The notes under the pieces were generated by a model, which was not told the origin of the DNA, made no database searches, and saw only the letters and a program-made list of their open reading frames with translations. Positions 16,797 through 24,926 of a stretch of 64,000 nucleotides of DNA are shown here, in pieces (positions within the stretch are counted from its first letter, which is position 1; each line of letters starts with the position of its first letter). Source of the stretch: Streptomyces violascens (GTDB taxonomy: Bacteria; Actinomycetota; Actinomycetes; Streptomycetales; Streptomycetaceae); assembly GCF_014649955.1 (NCBI RefSeq), contig NZ_BMUA01000012.1:1-64000 (forward strand), given 5' to 3'. The translations under genes and the position numbers were made by a program.

Positions 16797-17417
16797 GTGC
16801 GCTTTCGTCTGACCCCCAGGGAGACGAGCTTCTACGACATGTTCTCCGCATCCGCGGACAACATCGTCACGGGCTCGAAGCTCCTCATGGAACTGCTCGG
16901 AGCGGATTCCGCGTCCCGGGCCGAGATCGCGGAGCGCATGCGGGCAGCGGAGCACGCGGGGGACGATGCCACCCACGCGATCTTCCACCAGCTGAACTCC
17001 TCCTTCATCACGCCGTTCGACCGCGAGGACATCTACAACCTCGCCTCGTGCCTCGACGACATCATGGACTTCATGGAGGAGGCCGTCGACCTGGTCGTCC
17101 TCTACAACGTCGAGGAACTGCCCAAGGGCGTCGAGCAGCAGATCGAGGTCCTCAACCGGGCGGCCGTGCTGACCGCCGAGGCCATGCCGAACCTGCGGAC
17201 GATGTCCAATCTGACCGAGTACTGGATCGAGGTCAACCGTCTGGAGAACCAGGCCGACCAGATCCACCGCAAGCTGCTCGCCCACCTCTTCAACGGCAAG
17301 TACGACGCCATCGAAGTGCTGAAGCTGAAGCAGATCGTGGACGTGCTCGAAGAGGCGGCGGACGCGTTCGAGCACGTGGCGAACACGGTGGAGACCATCG
17401 CCGTCAAGGAGTCCTGA
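16797..17417 (+). CDS. PhoU-like (DUF47) phosphate transport regulator
   Basis: A 206-residue helical protein of the DUF47/PhoU-related family that accompanies Pit transporters. Acidic metal-binding-like motifs are visible: FDREDIYNLASCLDDIMDFMEEAVD and VLEEAADAFEHVANTVETI. The gene ends 7 bases before pit, so the two are co-transcribed. These proteins are thought to modulate low-affinity phosphate uptake. The start is GTG at 16797 with GAGGA upstream. Confidence 0.9.
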   Translation: MRFRLTPRETSFYDMFSASADNIVTGSKLLMELLGADSASRAEIAERMRAAEHAGDDATHAIFHQLNSSFITPFDREDIYNLASCLDDIMDFMEEAVDLVVLYNVEELPKGVEQQIEVLNRAAVLTAEAMPNLRTMSNLTEYWIEVNRLENQADQIHRKLLAHLFNGKYDAIEVLKLKQIVDVLEEAADAFEHVANTVETIAVKES

Positions 17418-17424
17418 CCCGGTC

Positions 17425-18423
17425 ATGGACACCTTTGCATTGATCGTGACCATTGGGGTCGCGCTCGGATTCACGTATACGAACGGCTTTCACGACTCGG
17501 CGAACGCCATCGCCACGTCGGTGTCCACGCGGGCACTGACGCCGCGGGCGGCGCTCGCGATGGCCGCCGTCATGAACCTCGCCGGTGCCTTCCTCGGCAG
17601 CGGCGTCGCCAAGACCGTGAGCAAGGGGCTCATCTCCACGCCCGAGGGCAACAAGGGGATGGGGATCCTGTTCGCGGCGCTGGTCGGCGCGATCATCTGG
17701 AACCTGGTCACCTGGTACTTCGGGCTTCCCTCGTCCTCCTCGCACGCCCTGTTCGGCGGCATGGTCGGGGCGGCGCTCGCGGGCGGCATCACGGTGTACT
17801 GGTCCGGGGTGCTCGACAAGATCGTCATTCCGATGTTCGTCTCGCCGGTGGTCGGCCTGGTCGTCGGCTACCTCGTGATGTGCGCGATCCTGTGGATGTT
17901 CCGCAAGGCCAACCCGCACAAGGCCAAGCGCGGATTCCGCATCGCGCAGACCGTGTCGGCGGCCGGTATGGCGCTCGGCCACGGCCTCCAGGACGCGCAG
18001 AAGACCATGGGCATCGTGGTGATGGCGCTGACCATCGCCAACGTTCAGTCCGCGGGTGACGAGATCCCGATCTGGGTCAAGATCGCGTGTGCGGCGATGC
18101 TGTCGCTCGGTACGTACGCGGGTGGCTGGCGGATCATGCGGACGCTGGGGCGGAAGATCATCGAGCTGGATCCGCCGCAGGGGTTTGCCGCGGAGGCGAC
18201 GGGTGCCTCGATCATGTTCGGGTCCTCGTTCCTGTTCCAGGCGCCCATCTCCACCACGCATGTGATCACCTCGGCGATCATGGGCGTGGGGGCGACCAAG
18301 CGGGTCAACGCGGTGCGGTGGGGGGTCGCGAAGAACATCATCCTGGGGTGGTTCATTACGATGCCGGCCGCGGCGGGGGTCGCTGCGCTGAGCTATCTGG
18401 TGGTGCGGCTCCTCTTCGGGTAG
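17425..18423 (+). CDS. pit: Low-affinity inorganic phosphate transporter (PiT family)
   Basis: A 332-residue membrane protein with the duplicated PiT signature. GFHDSANAIATSVSTRAL lies near the N-terminus and the second, diverged copy (GHGLQDAQKTMG, SAIMGVGATKRVNAVRWGVAKNII) in the C-terminal half. About ten membrane helices are visible. It imports phosphate, probably as a metal-phosphate complex with protons. Second gene of the two-gene operon with the PhoU-like protein. The pst operon lies immediately downstream, convergent, beyond a repeat-filled gap. Confidence 0.92.
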   Translation: MDTFALIVTIGVALGFTYTNGFHDSANAIATSVSTRALTPRAALAMAAVMNLAGAFLGSGVAKTVSKGLISTPEGNKGMGILFAALVGAIIWNLVTWYFGLPSSSSHALFGGMVGAALAGGITVYWSGVLDKIVIPMFVSPVVGLVVGYLVMCAILWMFRKANPHKAKRGFRIAQTVSAAGMALGHGLQDAQKTMGIVVMALTIANVQSAGDEIPIWVKIACAAMLSLGTYAGGWRIMRTLGRKIIELDPPQGFAAEATGASIMFGSSFLFQAPISTTHVITSAIMGVGATKRVNAVRWGVAKNIILGWFITMPAAAGVAALSYLVVRLLFG

Positions 18424-18946
18424 CCCCGGTGGGGCGGGGCGAGCTCCTTGGGGCTGCGCCCCCAGACCCCGGGGCGTTTGCCGCGCCCCAGACCCCCTGC
18501 GGGGACTTCGTCCCCTGCACCCCTCTCGGGGGCTCCGCCCCAACCCCAATGTCGGCTGCGGACCGTGCGTGGCTGGTCGCTCCCCCGAGTTCTCGGCTTC
18601 GCTCGAACAGGGGGGACCCCCATCGCGGCGGAGCCGCAAAGTGTTACAGCCCCGCGCCCCTGGCAGCGTCGTGCCGGCCCGCATCGGAGCATTTCGGCCC
18701 GTCCGGCGATTGAGGACGAGCGCCCTTCAGGCGCGAGCGGGGGCTGGGGCAGAGCCCCAGGAAACCCGGCTTCAGCTCTTCCCACCCCCGGCGGGTTTCG
18801 GGGAGGGGTGGGGTGGGGCGGCTCCGGGGTCTGGGGCGGAGCCCCAGGTGGTCGTACGTAAATGGGCCCGCCCCGGGTTTCCCGGGGCGGGCCCATCGTC
18901 TTGCGGTGGCACCGCCATGCAGCACCGCAGACGCTCTGGGGCGGGC
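18424..18946. repeat. Repeat-filled convergent intergenic region, copy A
   Basis: These 523 bases between the convergent pit and pstB genes hold no gene. A short hairpin follows pit (GCCCC-GGT-GGGGC). A composite GC-rich repeat (18681-18848) is shared with 30669-30835 in the same orientation and with 39979-40148 in inverted orientation. A second module (about 18560-18620) includes TCTCGGCTTCGCTCGA, which also occurs inside the VirD4-like gene at 1763-1778. The pst terminator closes the region. Confidence 0.8.
18862..18896 (-). terminator. pst operon terminator
   Basis: ATGGGCCCGCCCCGGG (18862-18877) and its exact reverse complement (18881-18896) form a perfect 16-bp stem with a 3-base loop. 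Reading on the minus strand, TTTAC follows. It lies 50 bases downstream of the pstB stop. Confidence 0.85.
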
Positions 18947-19723
18947 CTAGCCGAAGCGGCCCGAGATGTAGTCCTCCGTGGCCTGCACGGACGGGTTGGA
19001 GAAGATCCGCTCCGTCTCGTCGATCTCGATCAGCTTGCCCGGCTGACCGACCGCCGCGAGGTTGAAGAACGCCGTACGGTCCGAGACCCGCGCCGCCTGC
19101 TGCATGTTGTGCGTCACGATCACGATCGTGAAGCGCCCCTTGAGCTCCCCGATCAGGTCCTCGATCGCGAGGGTGGAGATGGGGTCGAGGGCCGAGCACG
19201 GCTCGTCCATGAGCAGAACGTCCGGTTCGACCGCGATCGCGCGGGCTATGCACAGGCGCTGCTGCTGGCCGCCGGAGAGGCCCGAACCCGGCTTGTTCAG
19301 GCGGTCCTTGACCTCGTTCCAGAGGTTCGCGCCCTTGAGGGACTTCTCCACCACGTCGGCCAGTTCGCTCTTCTTGAACTTGCCGTTCAGGCGCAGGCCC
19401 GCCGCCACGTTGTCGAAGATCGACATCGTCGGGAACGGGTTCGGGCGCTGGAACACCATGCCGACCGTACGGCGGACCGCCACCGGGTCGACCGCGGAGC
19501 CGTACAGGTTCTCGTCGTCCAGGAGCACCTTGCCCTCGACGCGGCCGCCCGGGGTGACCTCGTGCATGCGGTTCAAGGTGCGCAGGAACGTGGACTTGCC
19601 GCAGCCGGACGGGCCGATGAAGGCCGTCACCGAGCGCGGCTCGACCGTCATCGAGATGTCGTCGATCGCCTTGTGGGCGCCGTAGTAGGCGGAGAGGCCC
19701 GATACGTCGATTCGCTTGGCCAT
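18947..19723 (-). CDS. pstB: Phosphate ABC transporter ATP-binding protein PstB
   Basis: A 258-residue ABC ATPase with Walker A GPSGCGKST (37-45), the PstB-type Q-loop region FQRPNPFP, signature LSGGQQQR (149-156), Walker B VLLMDEP with Asp173-Glu174, and H-loop His205. The length is standard for PstB. It powers high-affinity phosphate import through PstC and PstA. Last gene of pstSCAB, 77 bases after pstA. The ATG at 19723 excludes a longer in-frame extension that overlaps pstA. Confidence 0.97.
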   Translation of the reverse strand: MAKRIDVSGLSAYYGAHKAIDDISMTVEPRSVTAFIGPSGCGKSTFLRTLNRMHEVTPGGRVEGKVLLDDENLYGSAVDPVAVRRTVGMVFQRPNPFPTMSIFDNVAAGLRLNGKFKKSELADVVEKSLKGANLWNEVKDRLNKPGSGLSGGQQQRLCIARAIAVEPDVLLMDEPCSALDPISTLAIEDLIGELKGRFTIVIVTHNMQQAARVSDRTAFFNLAAVGQPGKLIEIDETERIFSNPSVQATEDYISGRFG

Positions 19724-19800
19724 AACAATCACTGCTTCTTTCGAGCGTGCGAGAGGGGTCGCTGAGGTTGGCCCCGCGCGGCGGAGCCGCACATGTCGCC

Positions 19801-20877
19801 TTAGCGACCGGTCTTCGGGGCCTTCCAGCGGGCGATGCCGCGAGCCACCAGATTCAGGATCATGACGAAGGCGATCAGGACCAGGGCGGCCGCCCACGCG
19901 CGGTCGTACGACGCGTCGCTGCCGACCCGGTACTGCTCCCAGATGTAGAAGGGGAGCGAGGACTGAGCACCGTCGAACGGGTTCGTGTTGATCAGCTGGT
20001 TGCCGAAGACGAGCAGCATGATCGGGGCGGTCTCGCCGGCGATGCGGGCGATCGCGAGCATGAAGCCGGTGGTGATGCCGCCGATCGCGGTCGGGATGAC
20101 CACCTTCAGGATGGTGCGCCACTTCGGTACGCCGAGGGCGAGGGAGGCCTCGCGCAGCTCGTTCGGGACGAGCTTGAGCATCTCCTCCGTGGAGCGGACC
20201 ACGACCGGCATCATCAGGATCGACAGGGCGAGCGAGCCCATGAAGCCCGAGGGCTGAAGGTCGAACATCAGCATCAGGGTCAGGATGAACAGGCCCGCGA
20301 CGATCGACGGGATGCCCGTCATGACGTCGACGAAGAAGGTCACGGCCTTGGCGAGCGCGCCCTTGCCGTACTCCACCAGGTAGACCGCGGTCAGCAGGCC
20401 GAGCGGCGCGGAGATCAGGGTGGCGATGCCGATCTGCTCCAGGGTGCCGATCAGCGCGTGGTAGATGCCGCCGCCCTGCTCGAAGGCGGGCACGCCGGCC
20501 ATCGAGTGGGTCAGGAAGTATCCGTTGAGGACCTTGGTGCCGCGGCTGATCGTCGTCCACAGGAGCGAGAGCAGCGGGATCACGGCGAGGATGAAGCAGA
20601 CCCAGACCAGGGAGGTCGCCACCCGGTCCTTGGCCTGCCGCTTGTTCTCGACGGCCGTGGTGACCGCGTACGAGATGAGGACGAACAGCAGGGCCGCGAT
20701 CAGGCCCCACTGGACCTTGCTCTGCAGGTCGAAGGCGAGGCCGATGCCGACGGCGAGGGCGATCGCGGCGACCGCGAAGCCGGCTCCGGCCCAGCGGGGC
20801 AGGGAGCGGTGGCTGAGGCTGCCCCTGCCGGGGGCCGGGGTGGCCGGCCGGGCGTCCTGAACGGCTACGTTGCTCAT
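19801..20877 (-). CDS. pstA: Phosphate ABC transporter permease PstA
   Basis: A 358-residue permease. A Pro/Gly-rich N-terminus is followed by two helices (about 33-70), and then, after a further helix near residue 95, the BPD_transp_1 core. The PstA-type cytoplasmic loop is visible in MPVVVRSTEEMLKLVPNELR and EASLALGVPKWRT, the EAA motif contacting PstB. It forms half of the phosphate channel. It starts 58 bases after pstC. Confidence 0.95.
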   Translation of the reverse strand: MSNVAVQDARPATPAPGRGSLSHRSLPRWAGAGFAVAAIALAVGIGLAFDLQSKVQWGLIAALLFVLISYAVTTAVENKRQAKDRVATSLVWVCFILAVIPLLSLLWTTISRGTKVLNGYFLTHSMAGVPAFEQGGGIYHALIGTLEQIGIATLISAPLGLLTAVYLVEYGKGALAKAVTFFVDVMTGIPSIVAGLFILTLMLMFDLQPSGFMGSLALSILMMPVVVRSTEEMLKLVPNELREASLALGVPKWRTILKVVIPTAIGGITTGFMLAIARIAGETAPIMLLVFGNQLINTNPFDGAQSSLPFYIWEQYRVGSDASYDRAWAAALVLIAFVMILNLVARGIARWKAPKTGR

Positions 20878-20935
20878 GCCGGGCTCCCTTCGGGGGCTCG
20901 TCCTGCGGGGTGGAGGTCGGGGGAGAGCACCGGGC

Positions 20936-21934
20936 TCATGCGTTGGCCCCCGAGTACTCCTTGCGGCGGGCGATGATCATGCGGGCGGCGCCGTTGACCA
21001 GCAGGGTGAGGACGAAGAGGACCAGGCCGGAGGCGATCAGGGCGTCGCGGCCGAGCTGGTTGGCCTCGTCGAACTTCGCGGCGATGTTCTGCGCGAAGGT
21101 GCCGCCGCCCGGGTTGAGCAGGTGCAGCGACAGGACGTAGCTCGGGGAGAGGACCGTGGCGACGGCCATCGTCTCGCCGAGCGCGCGGCCCAGGCCCAGC
21201 ATCGAGGCGGAGATCACGCCCGAGCGGCCGAAGGGCAGCACCGAGAGGCGGATGACTTCCCAGCGGGTCGCGCCGAGGGCCAGGGCGGCCTCCTCGTTCA
21301 TGCGCGGGACCTGGAGGAAGACCTCGCGGCTGACGCTGGTCACGATCGGCAGGATCATGATCGCGAGCAGGATGCCGACGGTGAAGATGGAGCGGGCGAC
21401 GCCGACCTCGGTCTTCTCGAAGAGGACGGTCCAGCCCAGGTACGAGTCGAGCCACTCGTTGAGGCCGCCGAGGTAGGGCACCAGGAACAGGGCGCCCCAG
21501 ATGCCGTAGACGATCGACGGCACGGCGGCGAGCAGATCGACGACGTACGCCAGCGGTGCGGCCAGCTTGCGCGGCGCGTAGTGCGAGATGAACAGGGCGA
21601 TGCCGACGGCGATCGGAACCGCGATGGCCATCGCGATGACCGAGCTGACGACGGTGCCGAAGAGCAGGACCGCGATGCCGAACGCGGGCGGGCTGCCGGC
21701 CGGGTTCCAGTCGAAGGTGGTCAGGAAGTTGCCCTGATCCTCGGAGATCGCGATGCCGGCCCGGATGCTCAGGAAGATGGCGATGGCCGCCATGACGACG
21801 AGCAGGAAGATGCCCGAGCCCCGGGAGAGCCCGAGGAAGATCTTGTCGCCCGCGCGGCCGGTGGACTGGTTGCGGCGCGCTGCCGGGGCGGGAGCGGGTG
21901 GCGGAGGTGTGTCCGTTGCTATGGAAGAAGCCAT
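20936..21934 (-). CDS. pstC: Phosphate ABC transporter permease PstC
   Basis: A 332-residue permease with six helices. The first is preceded by a Pro/Ala-rich N-terminus and the sequence GDKIFLGLSRGSGIFLLVVMA. The EAA-type loop reads VPRMNEEAALALGATRWEVI. Together with PstA it forms the channel for phosphate delivered by PstS. A strong hairpin separates it from pstS, so its message level is probably lower than that of pstS. Confidence 0.95.
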   Translation of the reverse strand: MASSIATDTPPPPAPAPAARRNQSTGRAGDKIFLGLSRGSGIFLLVVMAAIAIFLSIRAGIAISEDQGNFLTTFDWNPAGSPPAFGIAVLLFGTVVSSVIAMAIAVPIAVGIALFISHYAPRKLAAPLAYVVDLLAAVPSIVYGIWGALFLVPYLGGLNEWLDSYLGWTVLFEKTEVGVARSIFTVGILLAIMILPIVTSVSREVFLQVPRMNEEAALALGATRWEVIRLSVLPFGRSGVISASMLGLGRALGETMAVATVLSPSYVLSLHLLNPGGGTFAQNIAAKFDEANQLGRDALIASGLVLFVLTLLVNGAARMIIARRKEYSGANA

Positions 21935-22031
21935 GATCTTTCCGGTCTGTGGGCGGGGACCGGACGGGTCCCCTGGCGGCGGTGCACCGGATGGTGTGCG
22001 GCGGGGACCGGATAGGGGTCCCGCCCCACGC

Positions 22032-22060
22032 GAGCCGCCGGGTCTTCGGCCCGGCGGCTC
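22032..22060 (-). terminator. pstS-pstC intercistronic hairpin
   Basis: GAGCCGCCGGG (22032-22042) and CCCGGCGGCTC (22050-22060) form a perfect 11-bp stem with loop TCTTCGG, 10 bases downstream of the pstS stop. No T-run follows. Such a hairpin can stabilise an abundant pstS message or partly terminate before pstCAB. Which of these applies is not known from sequence. Confidence 0.75.
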
Positions 22061-22070
22061 AACTGTCGTT

Positions 22071-23210
22071 CTACTGGAGCGAGTTGATGGTCTCGACGAC
22101 CTTGGCGTTGATCTCGGACGGGATCGGCGCGTAGCTGGCGTCGGTGAGCAGCTTCTGCCCGTCGGCGCTCGCGGCGTAGGAGAGGAAGGACTTGACCGCG
22201 GGGAGGGTGGCGGCCTTGTTGCCCTTGTCGCAGGCGACCTCGTAGGTCACGAGGACGATCGGGTAGGCGTTGTCGGCCTTGGTCGCGTAGTCCAGCTTCA
22301 GCGACAGGTCCTTGCCGGTGCCGGCGATCTTCGCGGCGGCGATGGCGGTGGAGGCGTTCGCGGAGCTGGCCTTGACCGGGGCGGAGGCGCCGGTGTTGAT
22401 GTCCACGGTCTTGATCGACTGGGACGAGGCGTAGGAGAGCTCGAAGTAGCCGATGGCGCCGTTGGTCTGCTTGACCTGGGCGGCGACGCCGGCGGAGCCG
22501 GAGGCGGCCTGGCCGCCGGGGGCGGCCCACTTCTTGGCGGGCGCGTACGTCCAGTCGGCCTTCGCCGTGGCGCTGAGGTACTTGGTGAGGTTCTCGGTGG
22601 TGCCGGAGTCCTCGGAGCGGTGGAAGGCCTGGATCGCCAGGTCCGGGAGCTTGGCGCCCGGGTTCAGCTTGGCGATGGCCTCGTCGTTCCACTTGGTGAT
22701 CTTGCCGCTGAAGATCTTGGCGAGGGACGGGGCGTCCAGGACGAGGCTGTCGACGCCCTCGACGTGGAAGCCGATCGCGATCGGGCCGCCGACCATCGGC
22801 AGGTTGATGCCCTGGCCGCCGGTGCAGACCTTCTTGGAGTCCGCGACCTGCTCGGGCTTGAGCGGCGAGTCGGAGCCCGCGAAGGCGACCGTGCCCTGGG
22901 TGAAGGCGACGATGCCCTCGCCCGAGGAGGAGGACTTGTAGTTGATCTGCGCGTCCTTGCAGGCCGCCATGTAGTTCTTGACCCAGAGGTCCATGGCGTT
23001 CTTCTGCGCCGAGGAGCCGGAGGCCAGGACCTGGCCCTTGGCACCGTCGCACTTCACGTTGGAGGGGGCCCCGGAGGTCGTGCCGCCGGTCCCGCCCGTG
23101 GTCCCGCCGCTGTTGTTGTCGCTGCCGCACGCCGTGAGGGCCAGGGCGCTGGACACGGCGATGACGCCGAGGGCGGTGGCGCGGAGCCGGTTCTTGCGCT
23201 GAAGCTTCAC
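22071..23210 (-). CDS. pstS: Phosphate-binding lipoprotein PstS
   Basis: A 379-residue exported lipoprotein. The signal peptide ends in LALTAC (Cys28) and a Gly/Thr/Asn-rich linker follows. Phosphate-contact motifs of the family are present: LASGSSAQKNAM, GEGIVAFTQGTVAFAGSDSPL, and FHRSEDSGTTENLTKYL. It captures phosphate outside the cell for PstCAB. First gene of the operon. A PHO box 134-155 bases upstream predicts PhoR-PhoP control and induction under phosphate limitation. Confidence 0.96.
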   Translation of the reverse strand: MKLQRKNRLRATALGVIAVSSALALTACGSDNNSGGTTGGTGGTTSGAPSNVKCDGAKGQVLASGSSAQKNAMDLWVKNYMAACKDAQINYKSSSSGEGIVAFTQGTVAFAGSDSPLKPEQVADSKKVCTGGQGINLPMVGGPIAIGFHVEGVDSLVLDAPSLAKIFSGKITKWNDEAIAKLNPGAKLPDLAIQAFHRSEDSGTTENLTKYLSATAKADWTYAPAKKWAAPGGQAASGSAGVAAQVKQTNGAIGYFELSYASSQSIKTVDINTGASAPVKASSANASTAIAAAKIAGTGKDLSLKLDYATKADNAYPIVLVTYEVACDKGNKAATLPAVKSFLSYAASADGQKLLTDASYAPIPSEINAKVVETINSLQ

Positions 23211-23325
23211 TTTCGGGTGTTCCTTCCGGGAGCCGCCGGTTTCCGTCCGTTGTACGGCGGCGTGCGTGGTTGGGCGGTGAGGGCGGGGTGCCGTGCACCG
23301 TGTAACGCCGAAATTAGGCAGAACA

Positions 23326-23365
23326 GGTGAAGTGGTCGGCGGGGGAGAGTTAACGGAAGGTGAAC
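23326..23365 (-). promoter_or_regulatory. PHO box of pstS
   Basis: On the minus strand GTTCACC (23359-23365) is followed 11 bases later by GTTAACT (23348-23354), matching the 11-bp direct repeats that bind Streptomyces PhoP. A further CTTCACC (23326-23332) is exactly two 11-bp periods downstream, so the site may have extra in-phase half-sites. The intervening unit (CCCGCCG) does not match. Confidence 0.85.
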
Positions 23366-23439
23366 CGTGGCAGGCAGTGCGGTGCCGACCGTTACCGGTT
23401 CGTGTTCAGCAGGCATACGGAACCGGTTCTGCGCCCCGG

Positions 23440-23461
23440 GCGCGCCTCCCTTCAGGCGCGC
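23440..23461 (-). terminator. Terminator of ppk-CHAD-Nudix operon
   Basis: GCGCGCCT (23440-23447) and AGGCGCGC (23454-23461) form a perfect 8-bp stem with a 6-base loop, 32 bases after the Nudix gene stop on the minus strand and upstream of the pstS promoter. There is no T-run. Confidence 0.6.
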
Positions 23462-23493
23462 TTCGGGCGGAATCCCGGGTTCGGGCCGCAGCA

Positions 23494-23922
23494 TCAGGCG
23501 GAGTGCAGCGCGTCGAGCAGCGCCAGGAGCAGCTGGCGGTCGCGGGGCTGGGTGAGGCGGTGGTGGGCGGCCGCAGGGGGCAGCCAGAGCAGCCGGTCGA
23601 CCTCGGAGTTCGCGGTGAACCGGCCCTCGCCCGCCTCGGCGGCCCAGTACTCGACCCGCTTGGGCCGGCCCAGGTGGTCCGTGTACTGCACGGTGGGCAG
23701 CGCGGCACCGGGCGTGCACCGGTACCCGGTCTCCTCCAGTACCTCGCGCAGCGCACCCGCGAGAGCCGCTTCGCCCCGCTTCAGCTTGCCCTTGGGGTGC
23801 GACCAGTCGTCGTACTTCGGGCGGTGGACGAGGCAGACCTCTGTCCCGTCGTCCCCCCACGGGGAGCGGCGCCACAGCACGCACCCCGCGGCGAGGACGG
23901 TCCCGTCGGGGGCGGTGCTCAT
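23494..23922 (-). CDS. Nudix (MutT-family) hydrolase
   Basis: A 142-residue protein with a complete Nudix box, beginning GKLKRGEAALAGALRE and ending VLEETGY (G-x5-E-x7-RE-x2-EE-x-G). The family hydrolyses nucleoside diphosphates linked to other moieties, and the SHPKGKLKRGE context resembles diadenosine or inositol polyphosphate hydrolases. The start ATG overlaps the CHAD gene stop (ATGA), so it is translationally coupled to ppk and CHAD, hinting at polyphosphate or nucleotide-phosphate turnover. Confidence 0.9.
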   Translation of the reverse strand: MSTAPDGTVLAAGCVLWRRSPWGDDGTEVCLVHRPKYDDWSHPKGKLKRGEAALAGALREVLEETGYRCTPGAALPTVQYTDHLGRPKRVEYWAAEAGEGRFTANSEVDRLLWLPPAAAHHRLTQPRDRQLLLALLDALHSA

Positions 23923-24926
23923 GGCGCGGCCGTGGCCGCCGGCGGTGCCGCTGTCACCGCCACCGGCTGCCAGACCCGCTGGAAGGCGAAGCGGGCCGCC
24001 TCCACGTCGTGCCGCTGGTCGGCATGGAGCACGCCGAGCGCGTACGCCGTGGCCGGCGCGATCCGGGGCGTGCGGGCCGCGGCCGACGCGGCCGACGCGG
24101 CCTCGGCCGCGTCCCGGTGCCGGTCGAGGGCCCGCCCCGCGGCAATCAGGCGCTCGGGGGAATCCTGCTCGCCGAGCCCGTGGTGCAGCACTTCCTGGGC
24201 GTACCGGTGCAGCCGGAGCAGCAGGCGCACCTGGTGCCACGGGCTGTCCTGGGACTCGCTCTCCTGGACCAGGGCCTCCGCGTTGTACGGATGGGCGGCC
24301 CGGGCGAGCGGCAGCGCGGCCACCGCCCGGTCGAGCCGTCCCTCGGCCTCCAGGGCCGCGGGCGTGAGCACCTCGCAGGCGTGGGCGGCGGCCGCCGACG
24401 CCAGCGGCACCTCACTGGCCAGCAGCGCGACCGCGTCCGCCACCGCGTGGAAGCGGGACGAGCCGAGCGCCTGGAGCGCCGCCGAGTGGGCCCGCGTGCG
24501 GGCCAGGGTCAGCTGCCGCTCCAGGAGCGCGCCGGCCCGGGCGGCGCCCACCGTGAGGGTGCCCGCGTCGCCGCGCGGCGCCGGAACCCCGGGACCGGAC
24601 AGCCGGTGCAGCGCGTCCAGGAGCCGGGTGAGCCGGGCCGAGCAGGAGTGCTCGCCCGCCAACGTGCCCGACAGCCAGGCCAGTTCGGCCCGCAGCCGGT
24701 CGGCCCACTCCGGGTCGAGCAGCGGGCGGAAGGTGTGCAGGGTGCCGCTGATGCGGCGGGCCGCCGCGCGCAGGGCGCGGGCCGCCTCCTCGCTGGAGTG
24801 GTTGTCGGGCCCCGCCTCGCGGTGGAGGCGGAGGCTGCGCAGGAATTCCCCCGCCTGCGCGTGGAGATAGGGGGCAAGGACCTCGCCCGCCAGCTCCTGT
24901 CCGGCGATGTTCTCAGGGCGTTGCAC
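23919..24926 (-). CDS. CHAD domain protein (polyphosphate-binding)
   Basis: A 335-residue helical protein with the CHAD layout: N-terminal LHAQAGEFLRSLRLHREAGPDNHSSEEAARALRAAARRIS-type helices with spaced histidines and arginines, and a long Ala/Arg/Leu-rich second half. CHAD domains bind polyphosphate and localise to polyP granules. No CYTH/triphosphatase domain is fused. The GTG start overlaps the ppk stop by 14 bases, and the stop overlaps the Nudix start by 4, giving a coupled ppk-CHAD-Nudix operon. Confidence 0.85.
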   Translation of the reverse strand: MQRPENIAGQELAGEVLAPYLHAQAGEFLRSLRLHREAGPDNHSSEEAARALRAAARRISGTLHTFRPLLDPEWADRLRAELAWLSGTLAGEHSCSARLTRLLDALHRLSGPGVPAPRGDAGTLTVGAARAGALLERQLTLARTRAHSAALQALGSSRFHAVADAVALLASEVPLASAAAAHACEVLTPAALEAEGRLDRAVAALPLARAAHPYNAEALVQESESQDSPWHQVRLLLRLHRYAQEVLHHGLGEQDSPERLIAAGRALDRHRDAAEAASAASAAARTPRIAPATAYALGVLHADQRHDVEAARFAFQRVWQPVAVTAAPPAATAAP

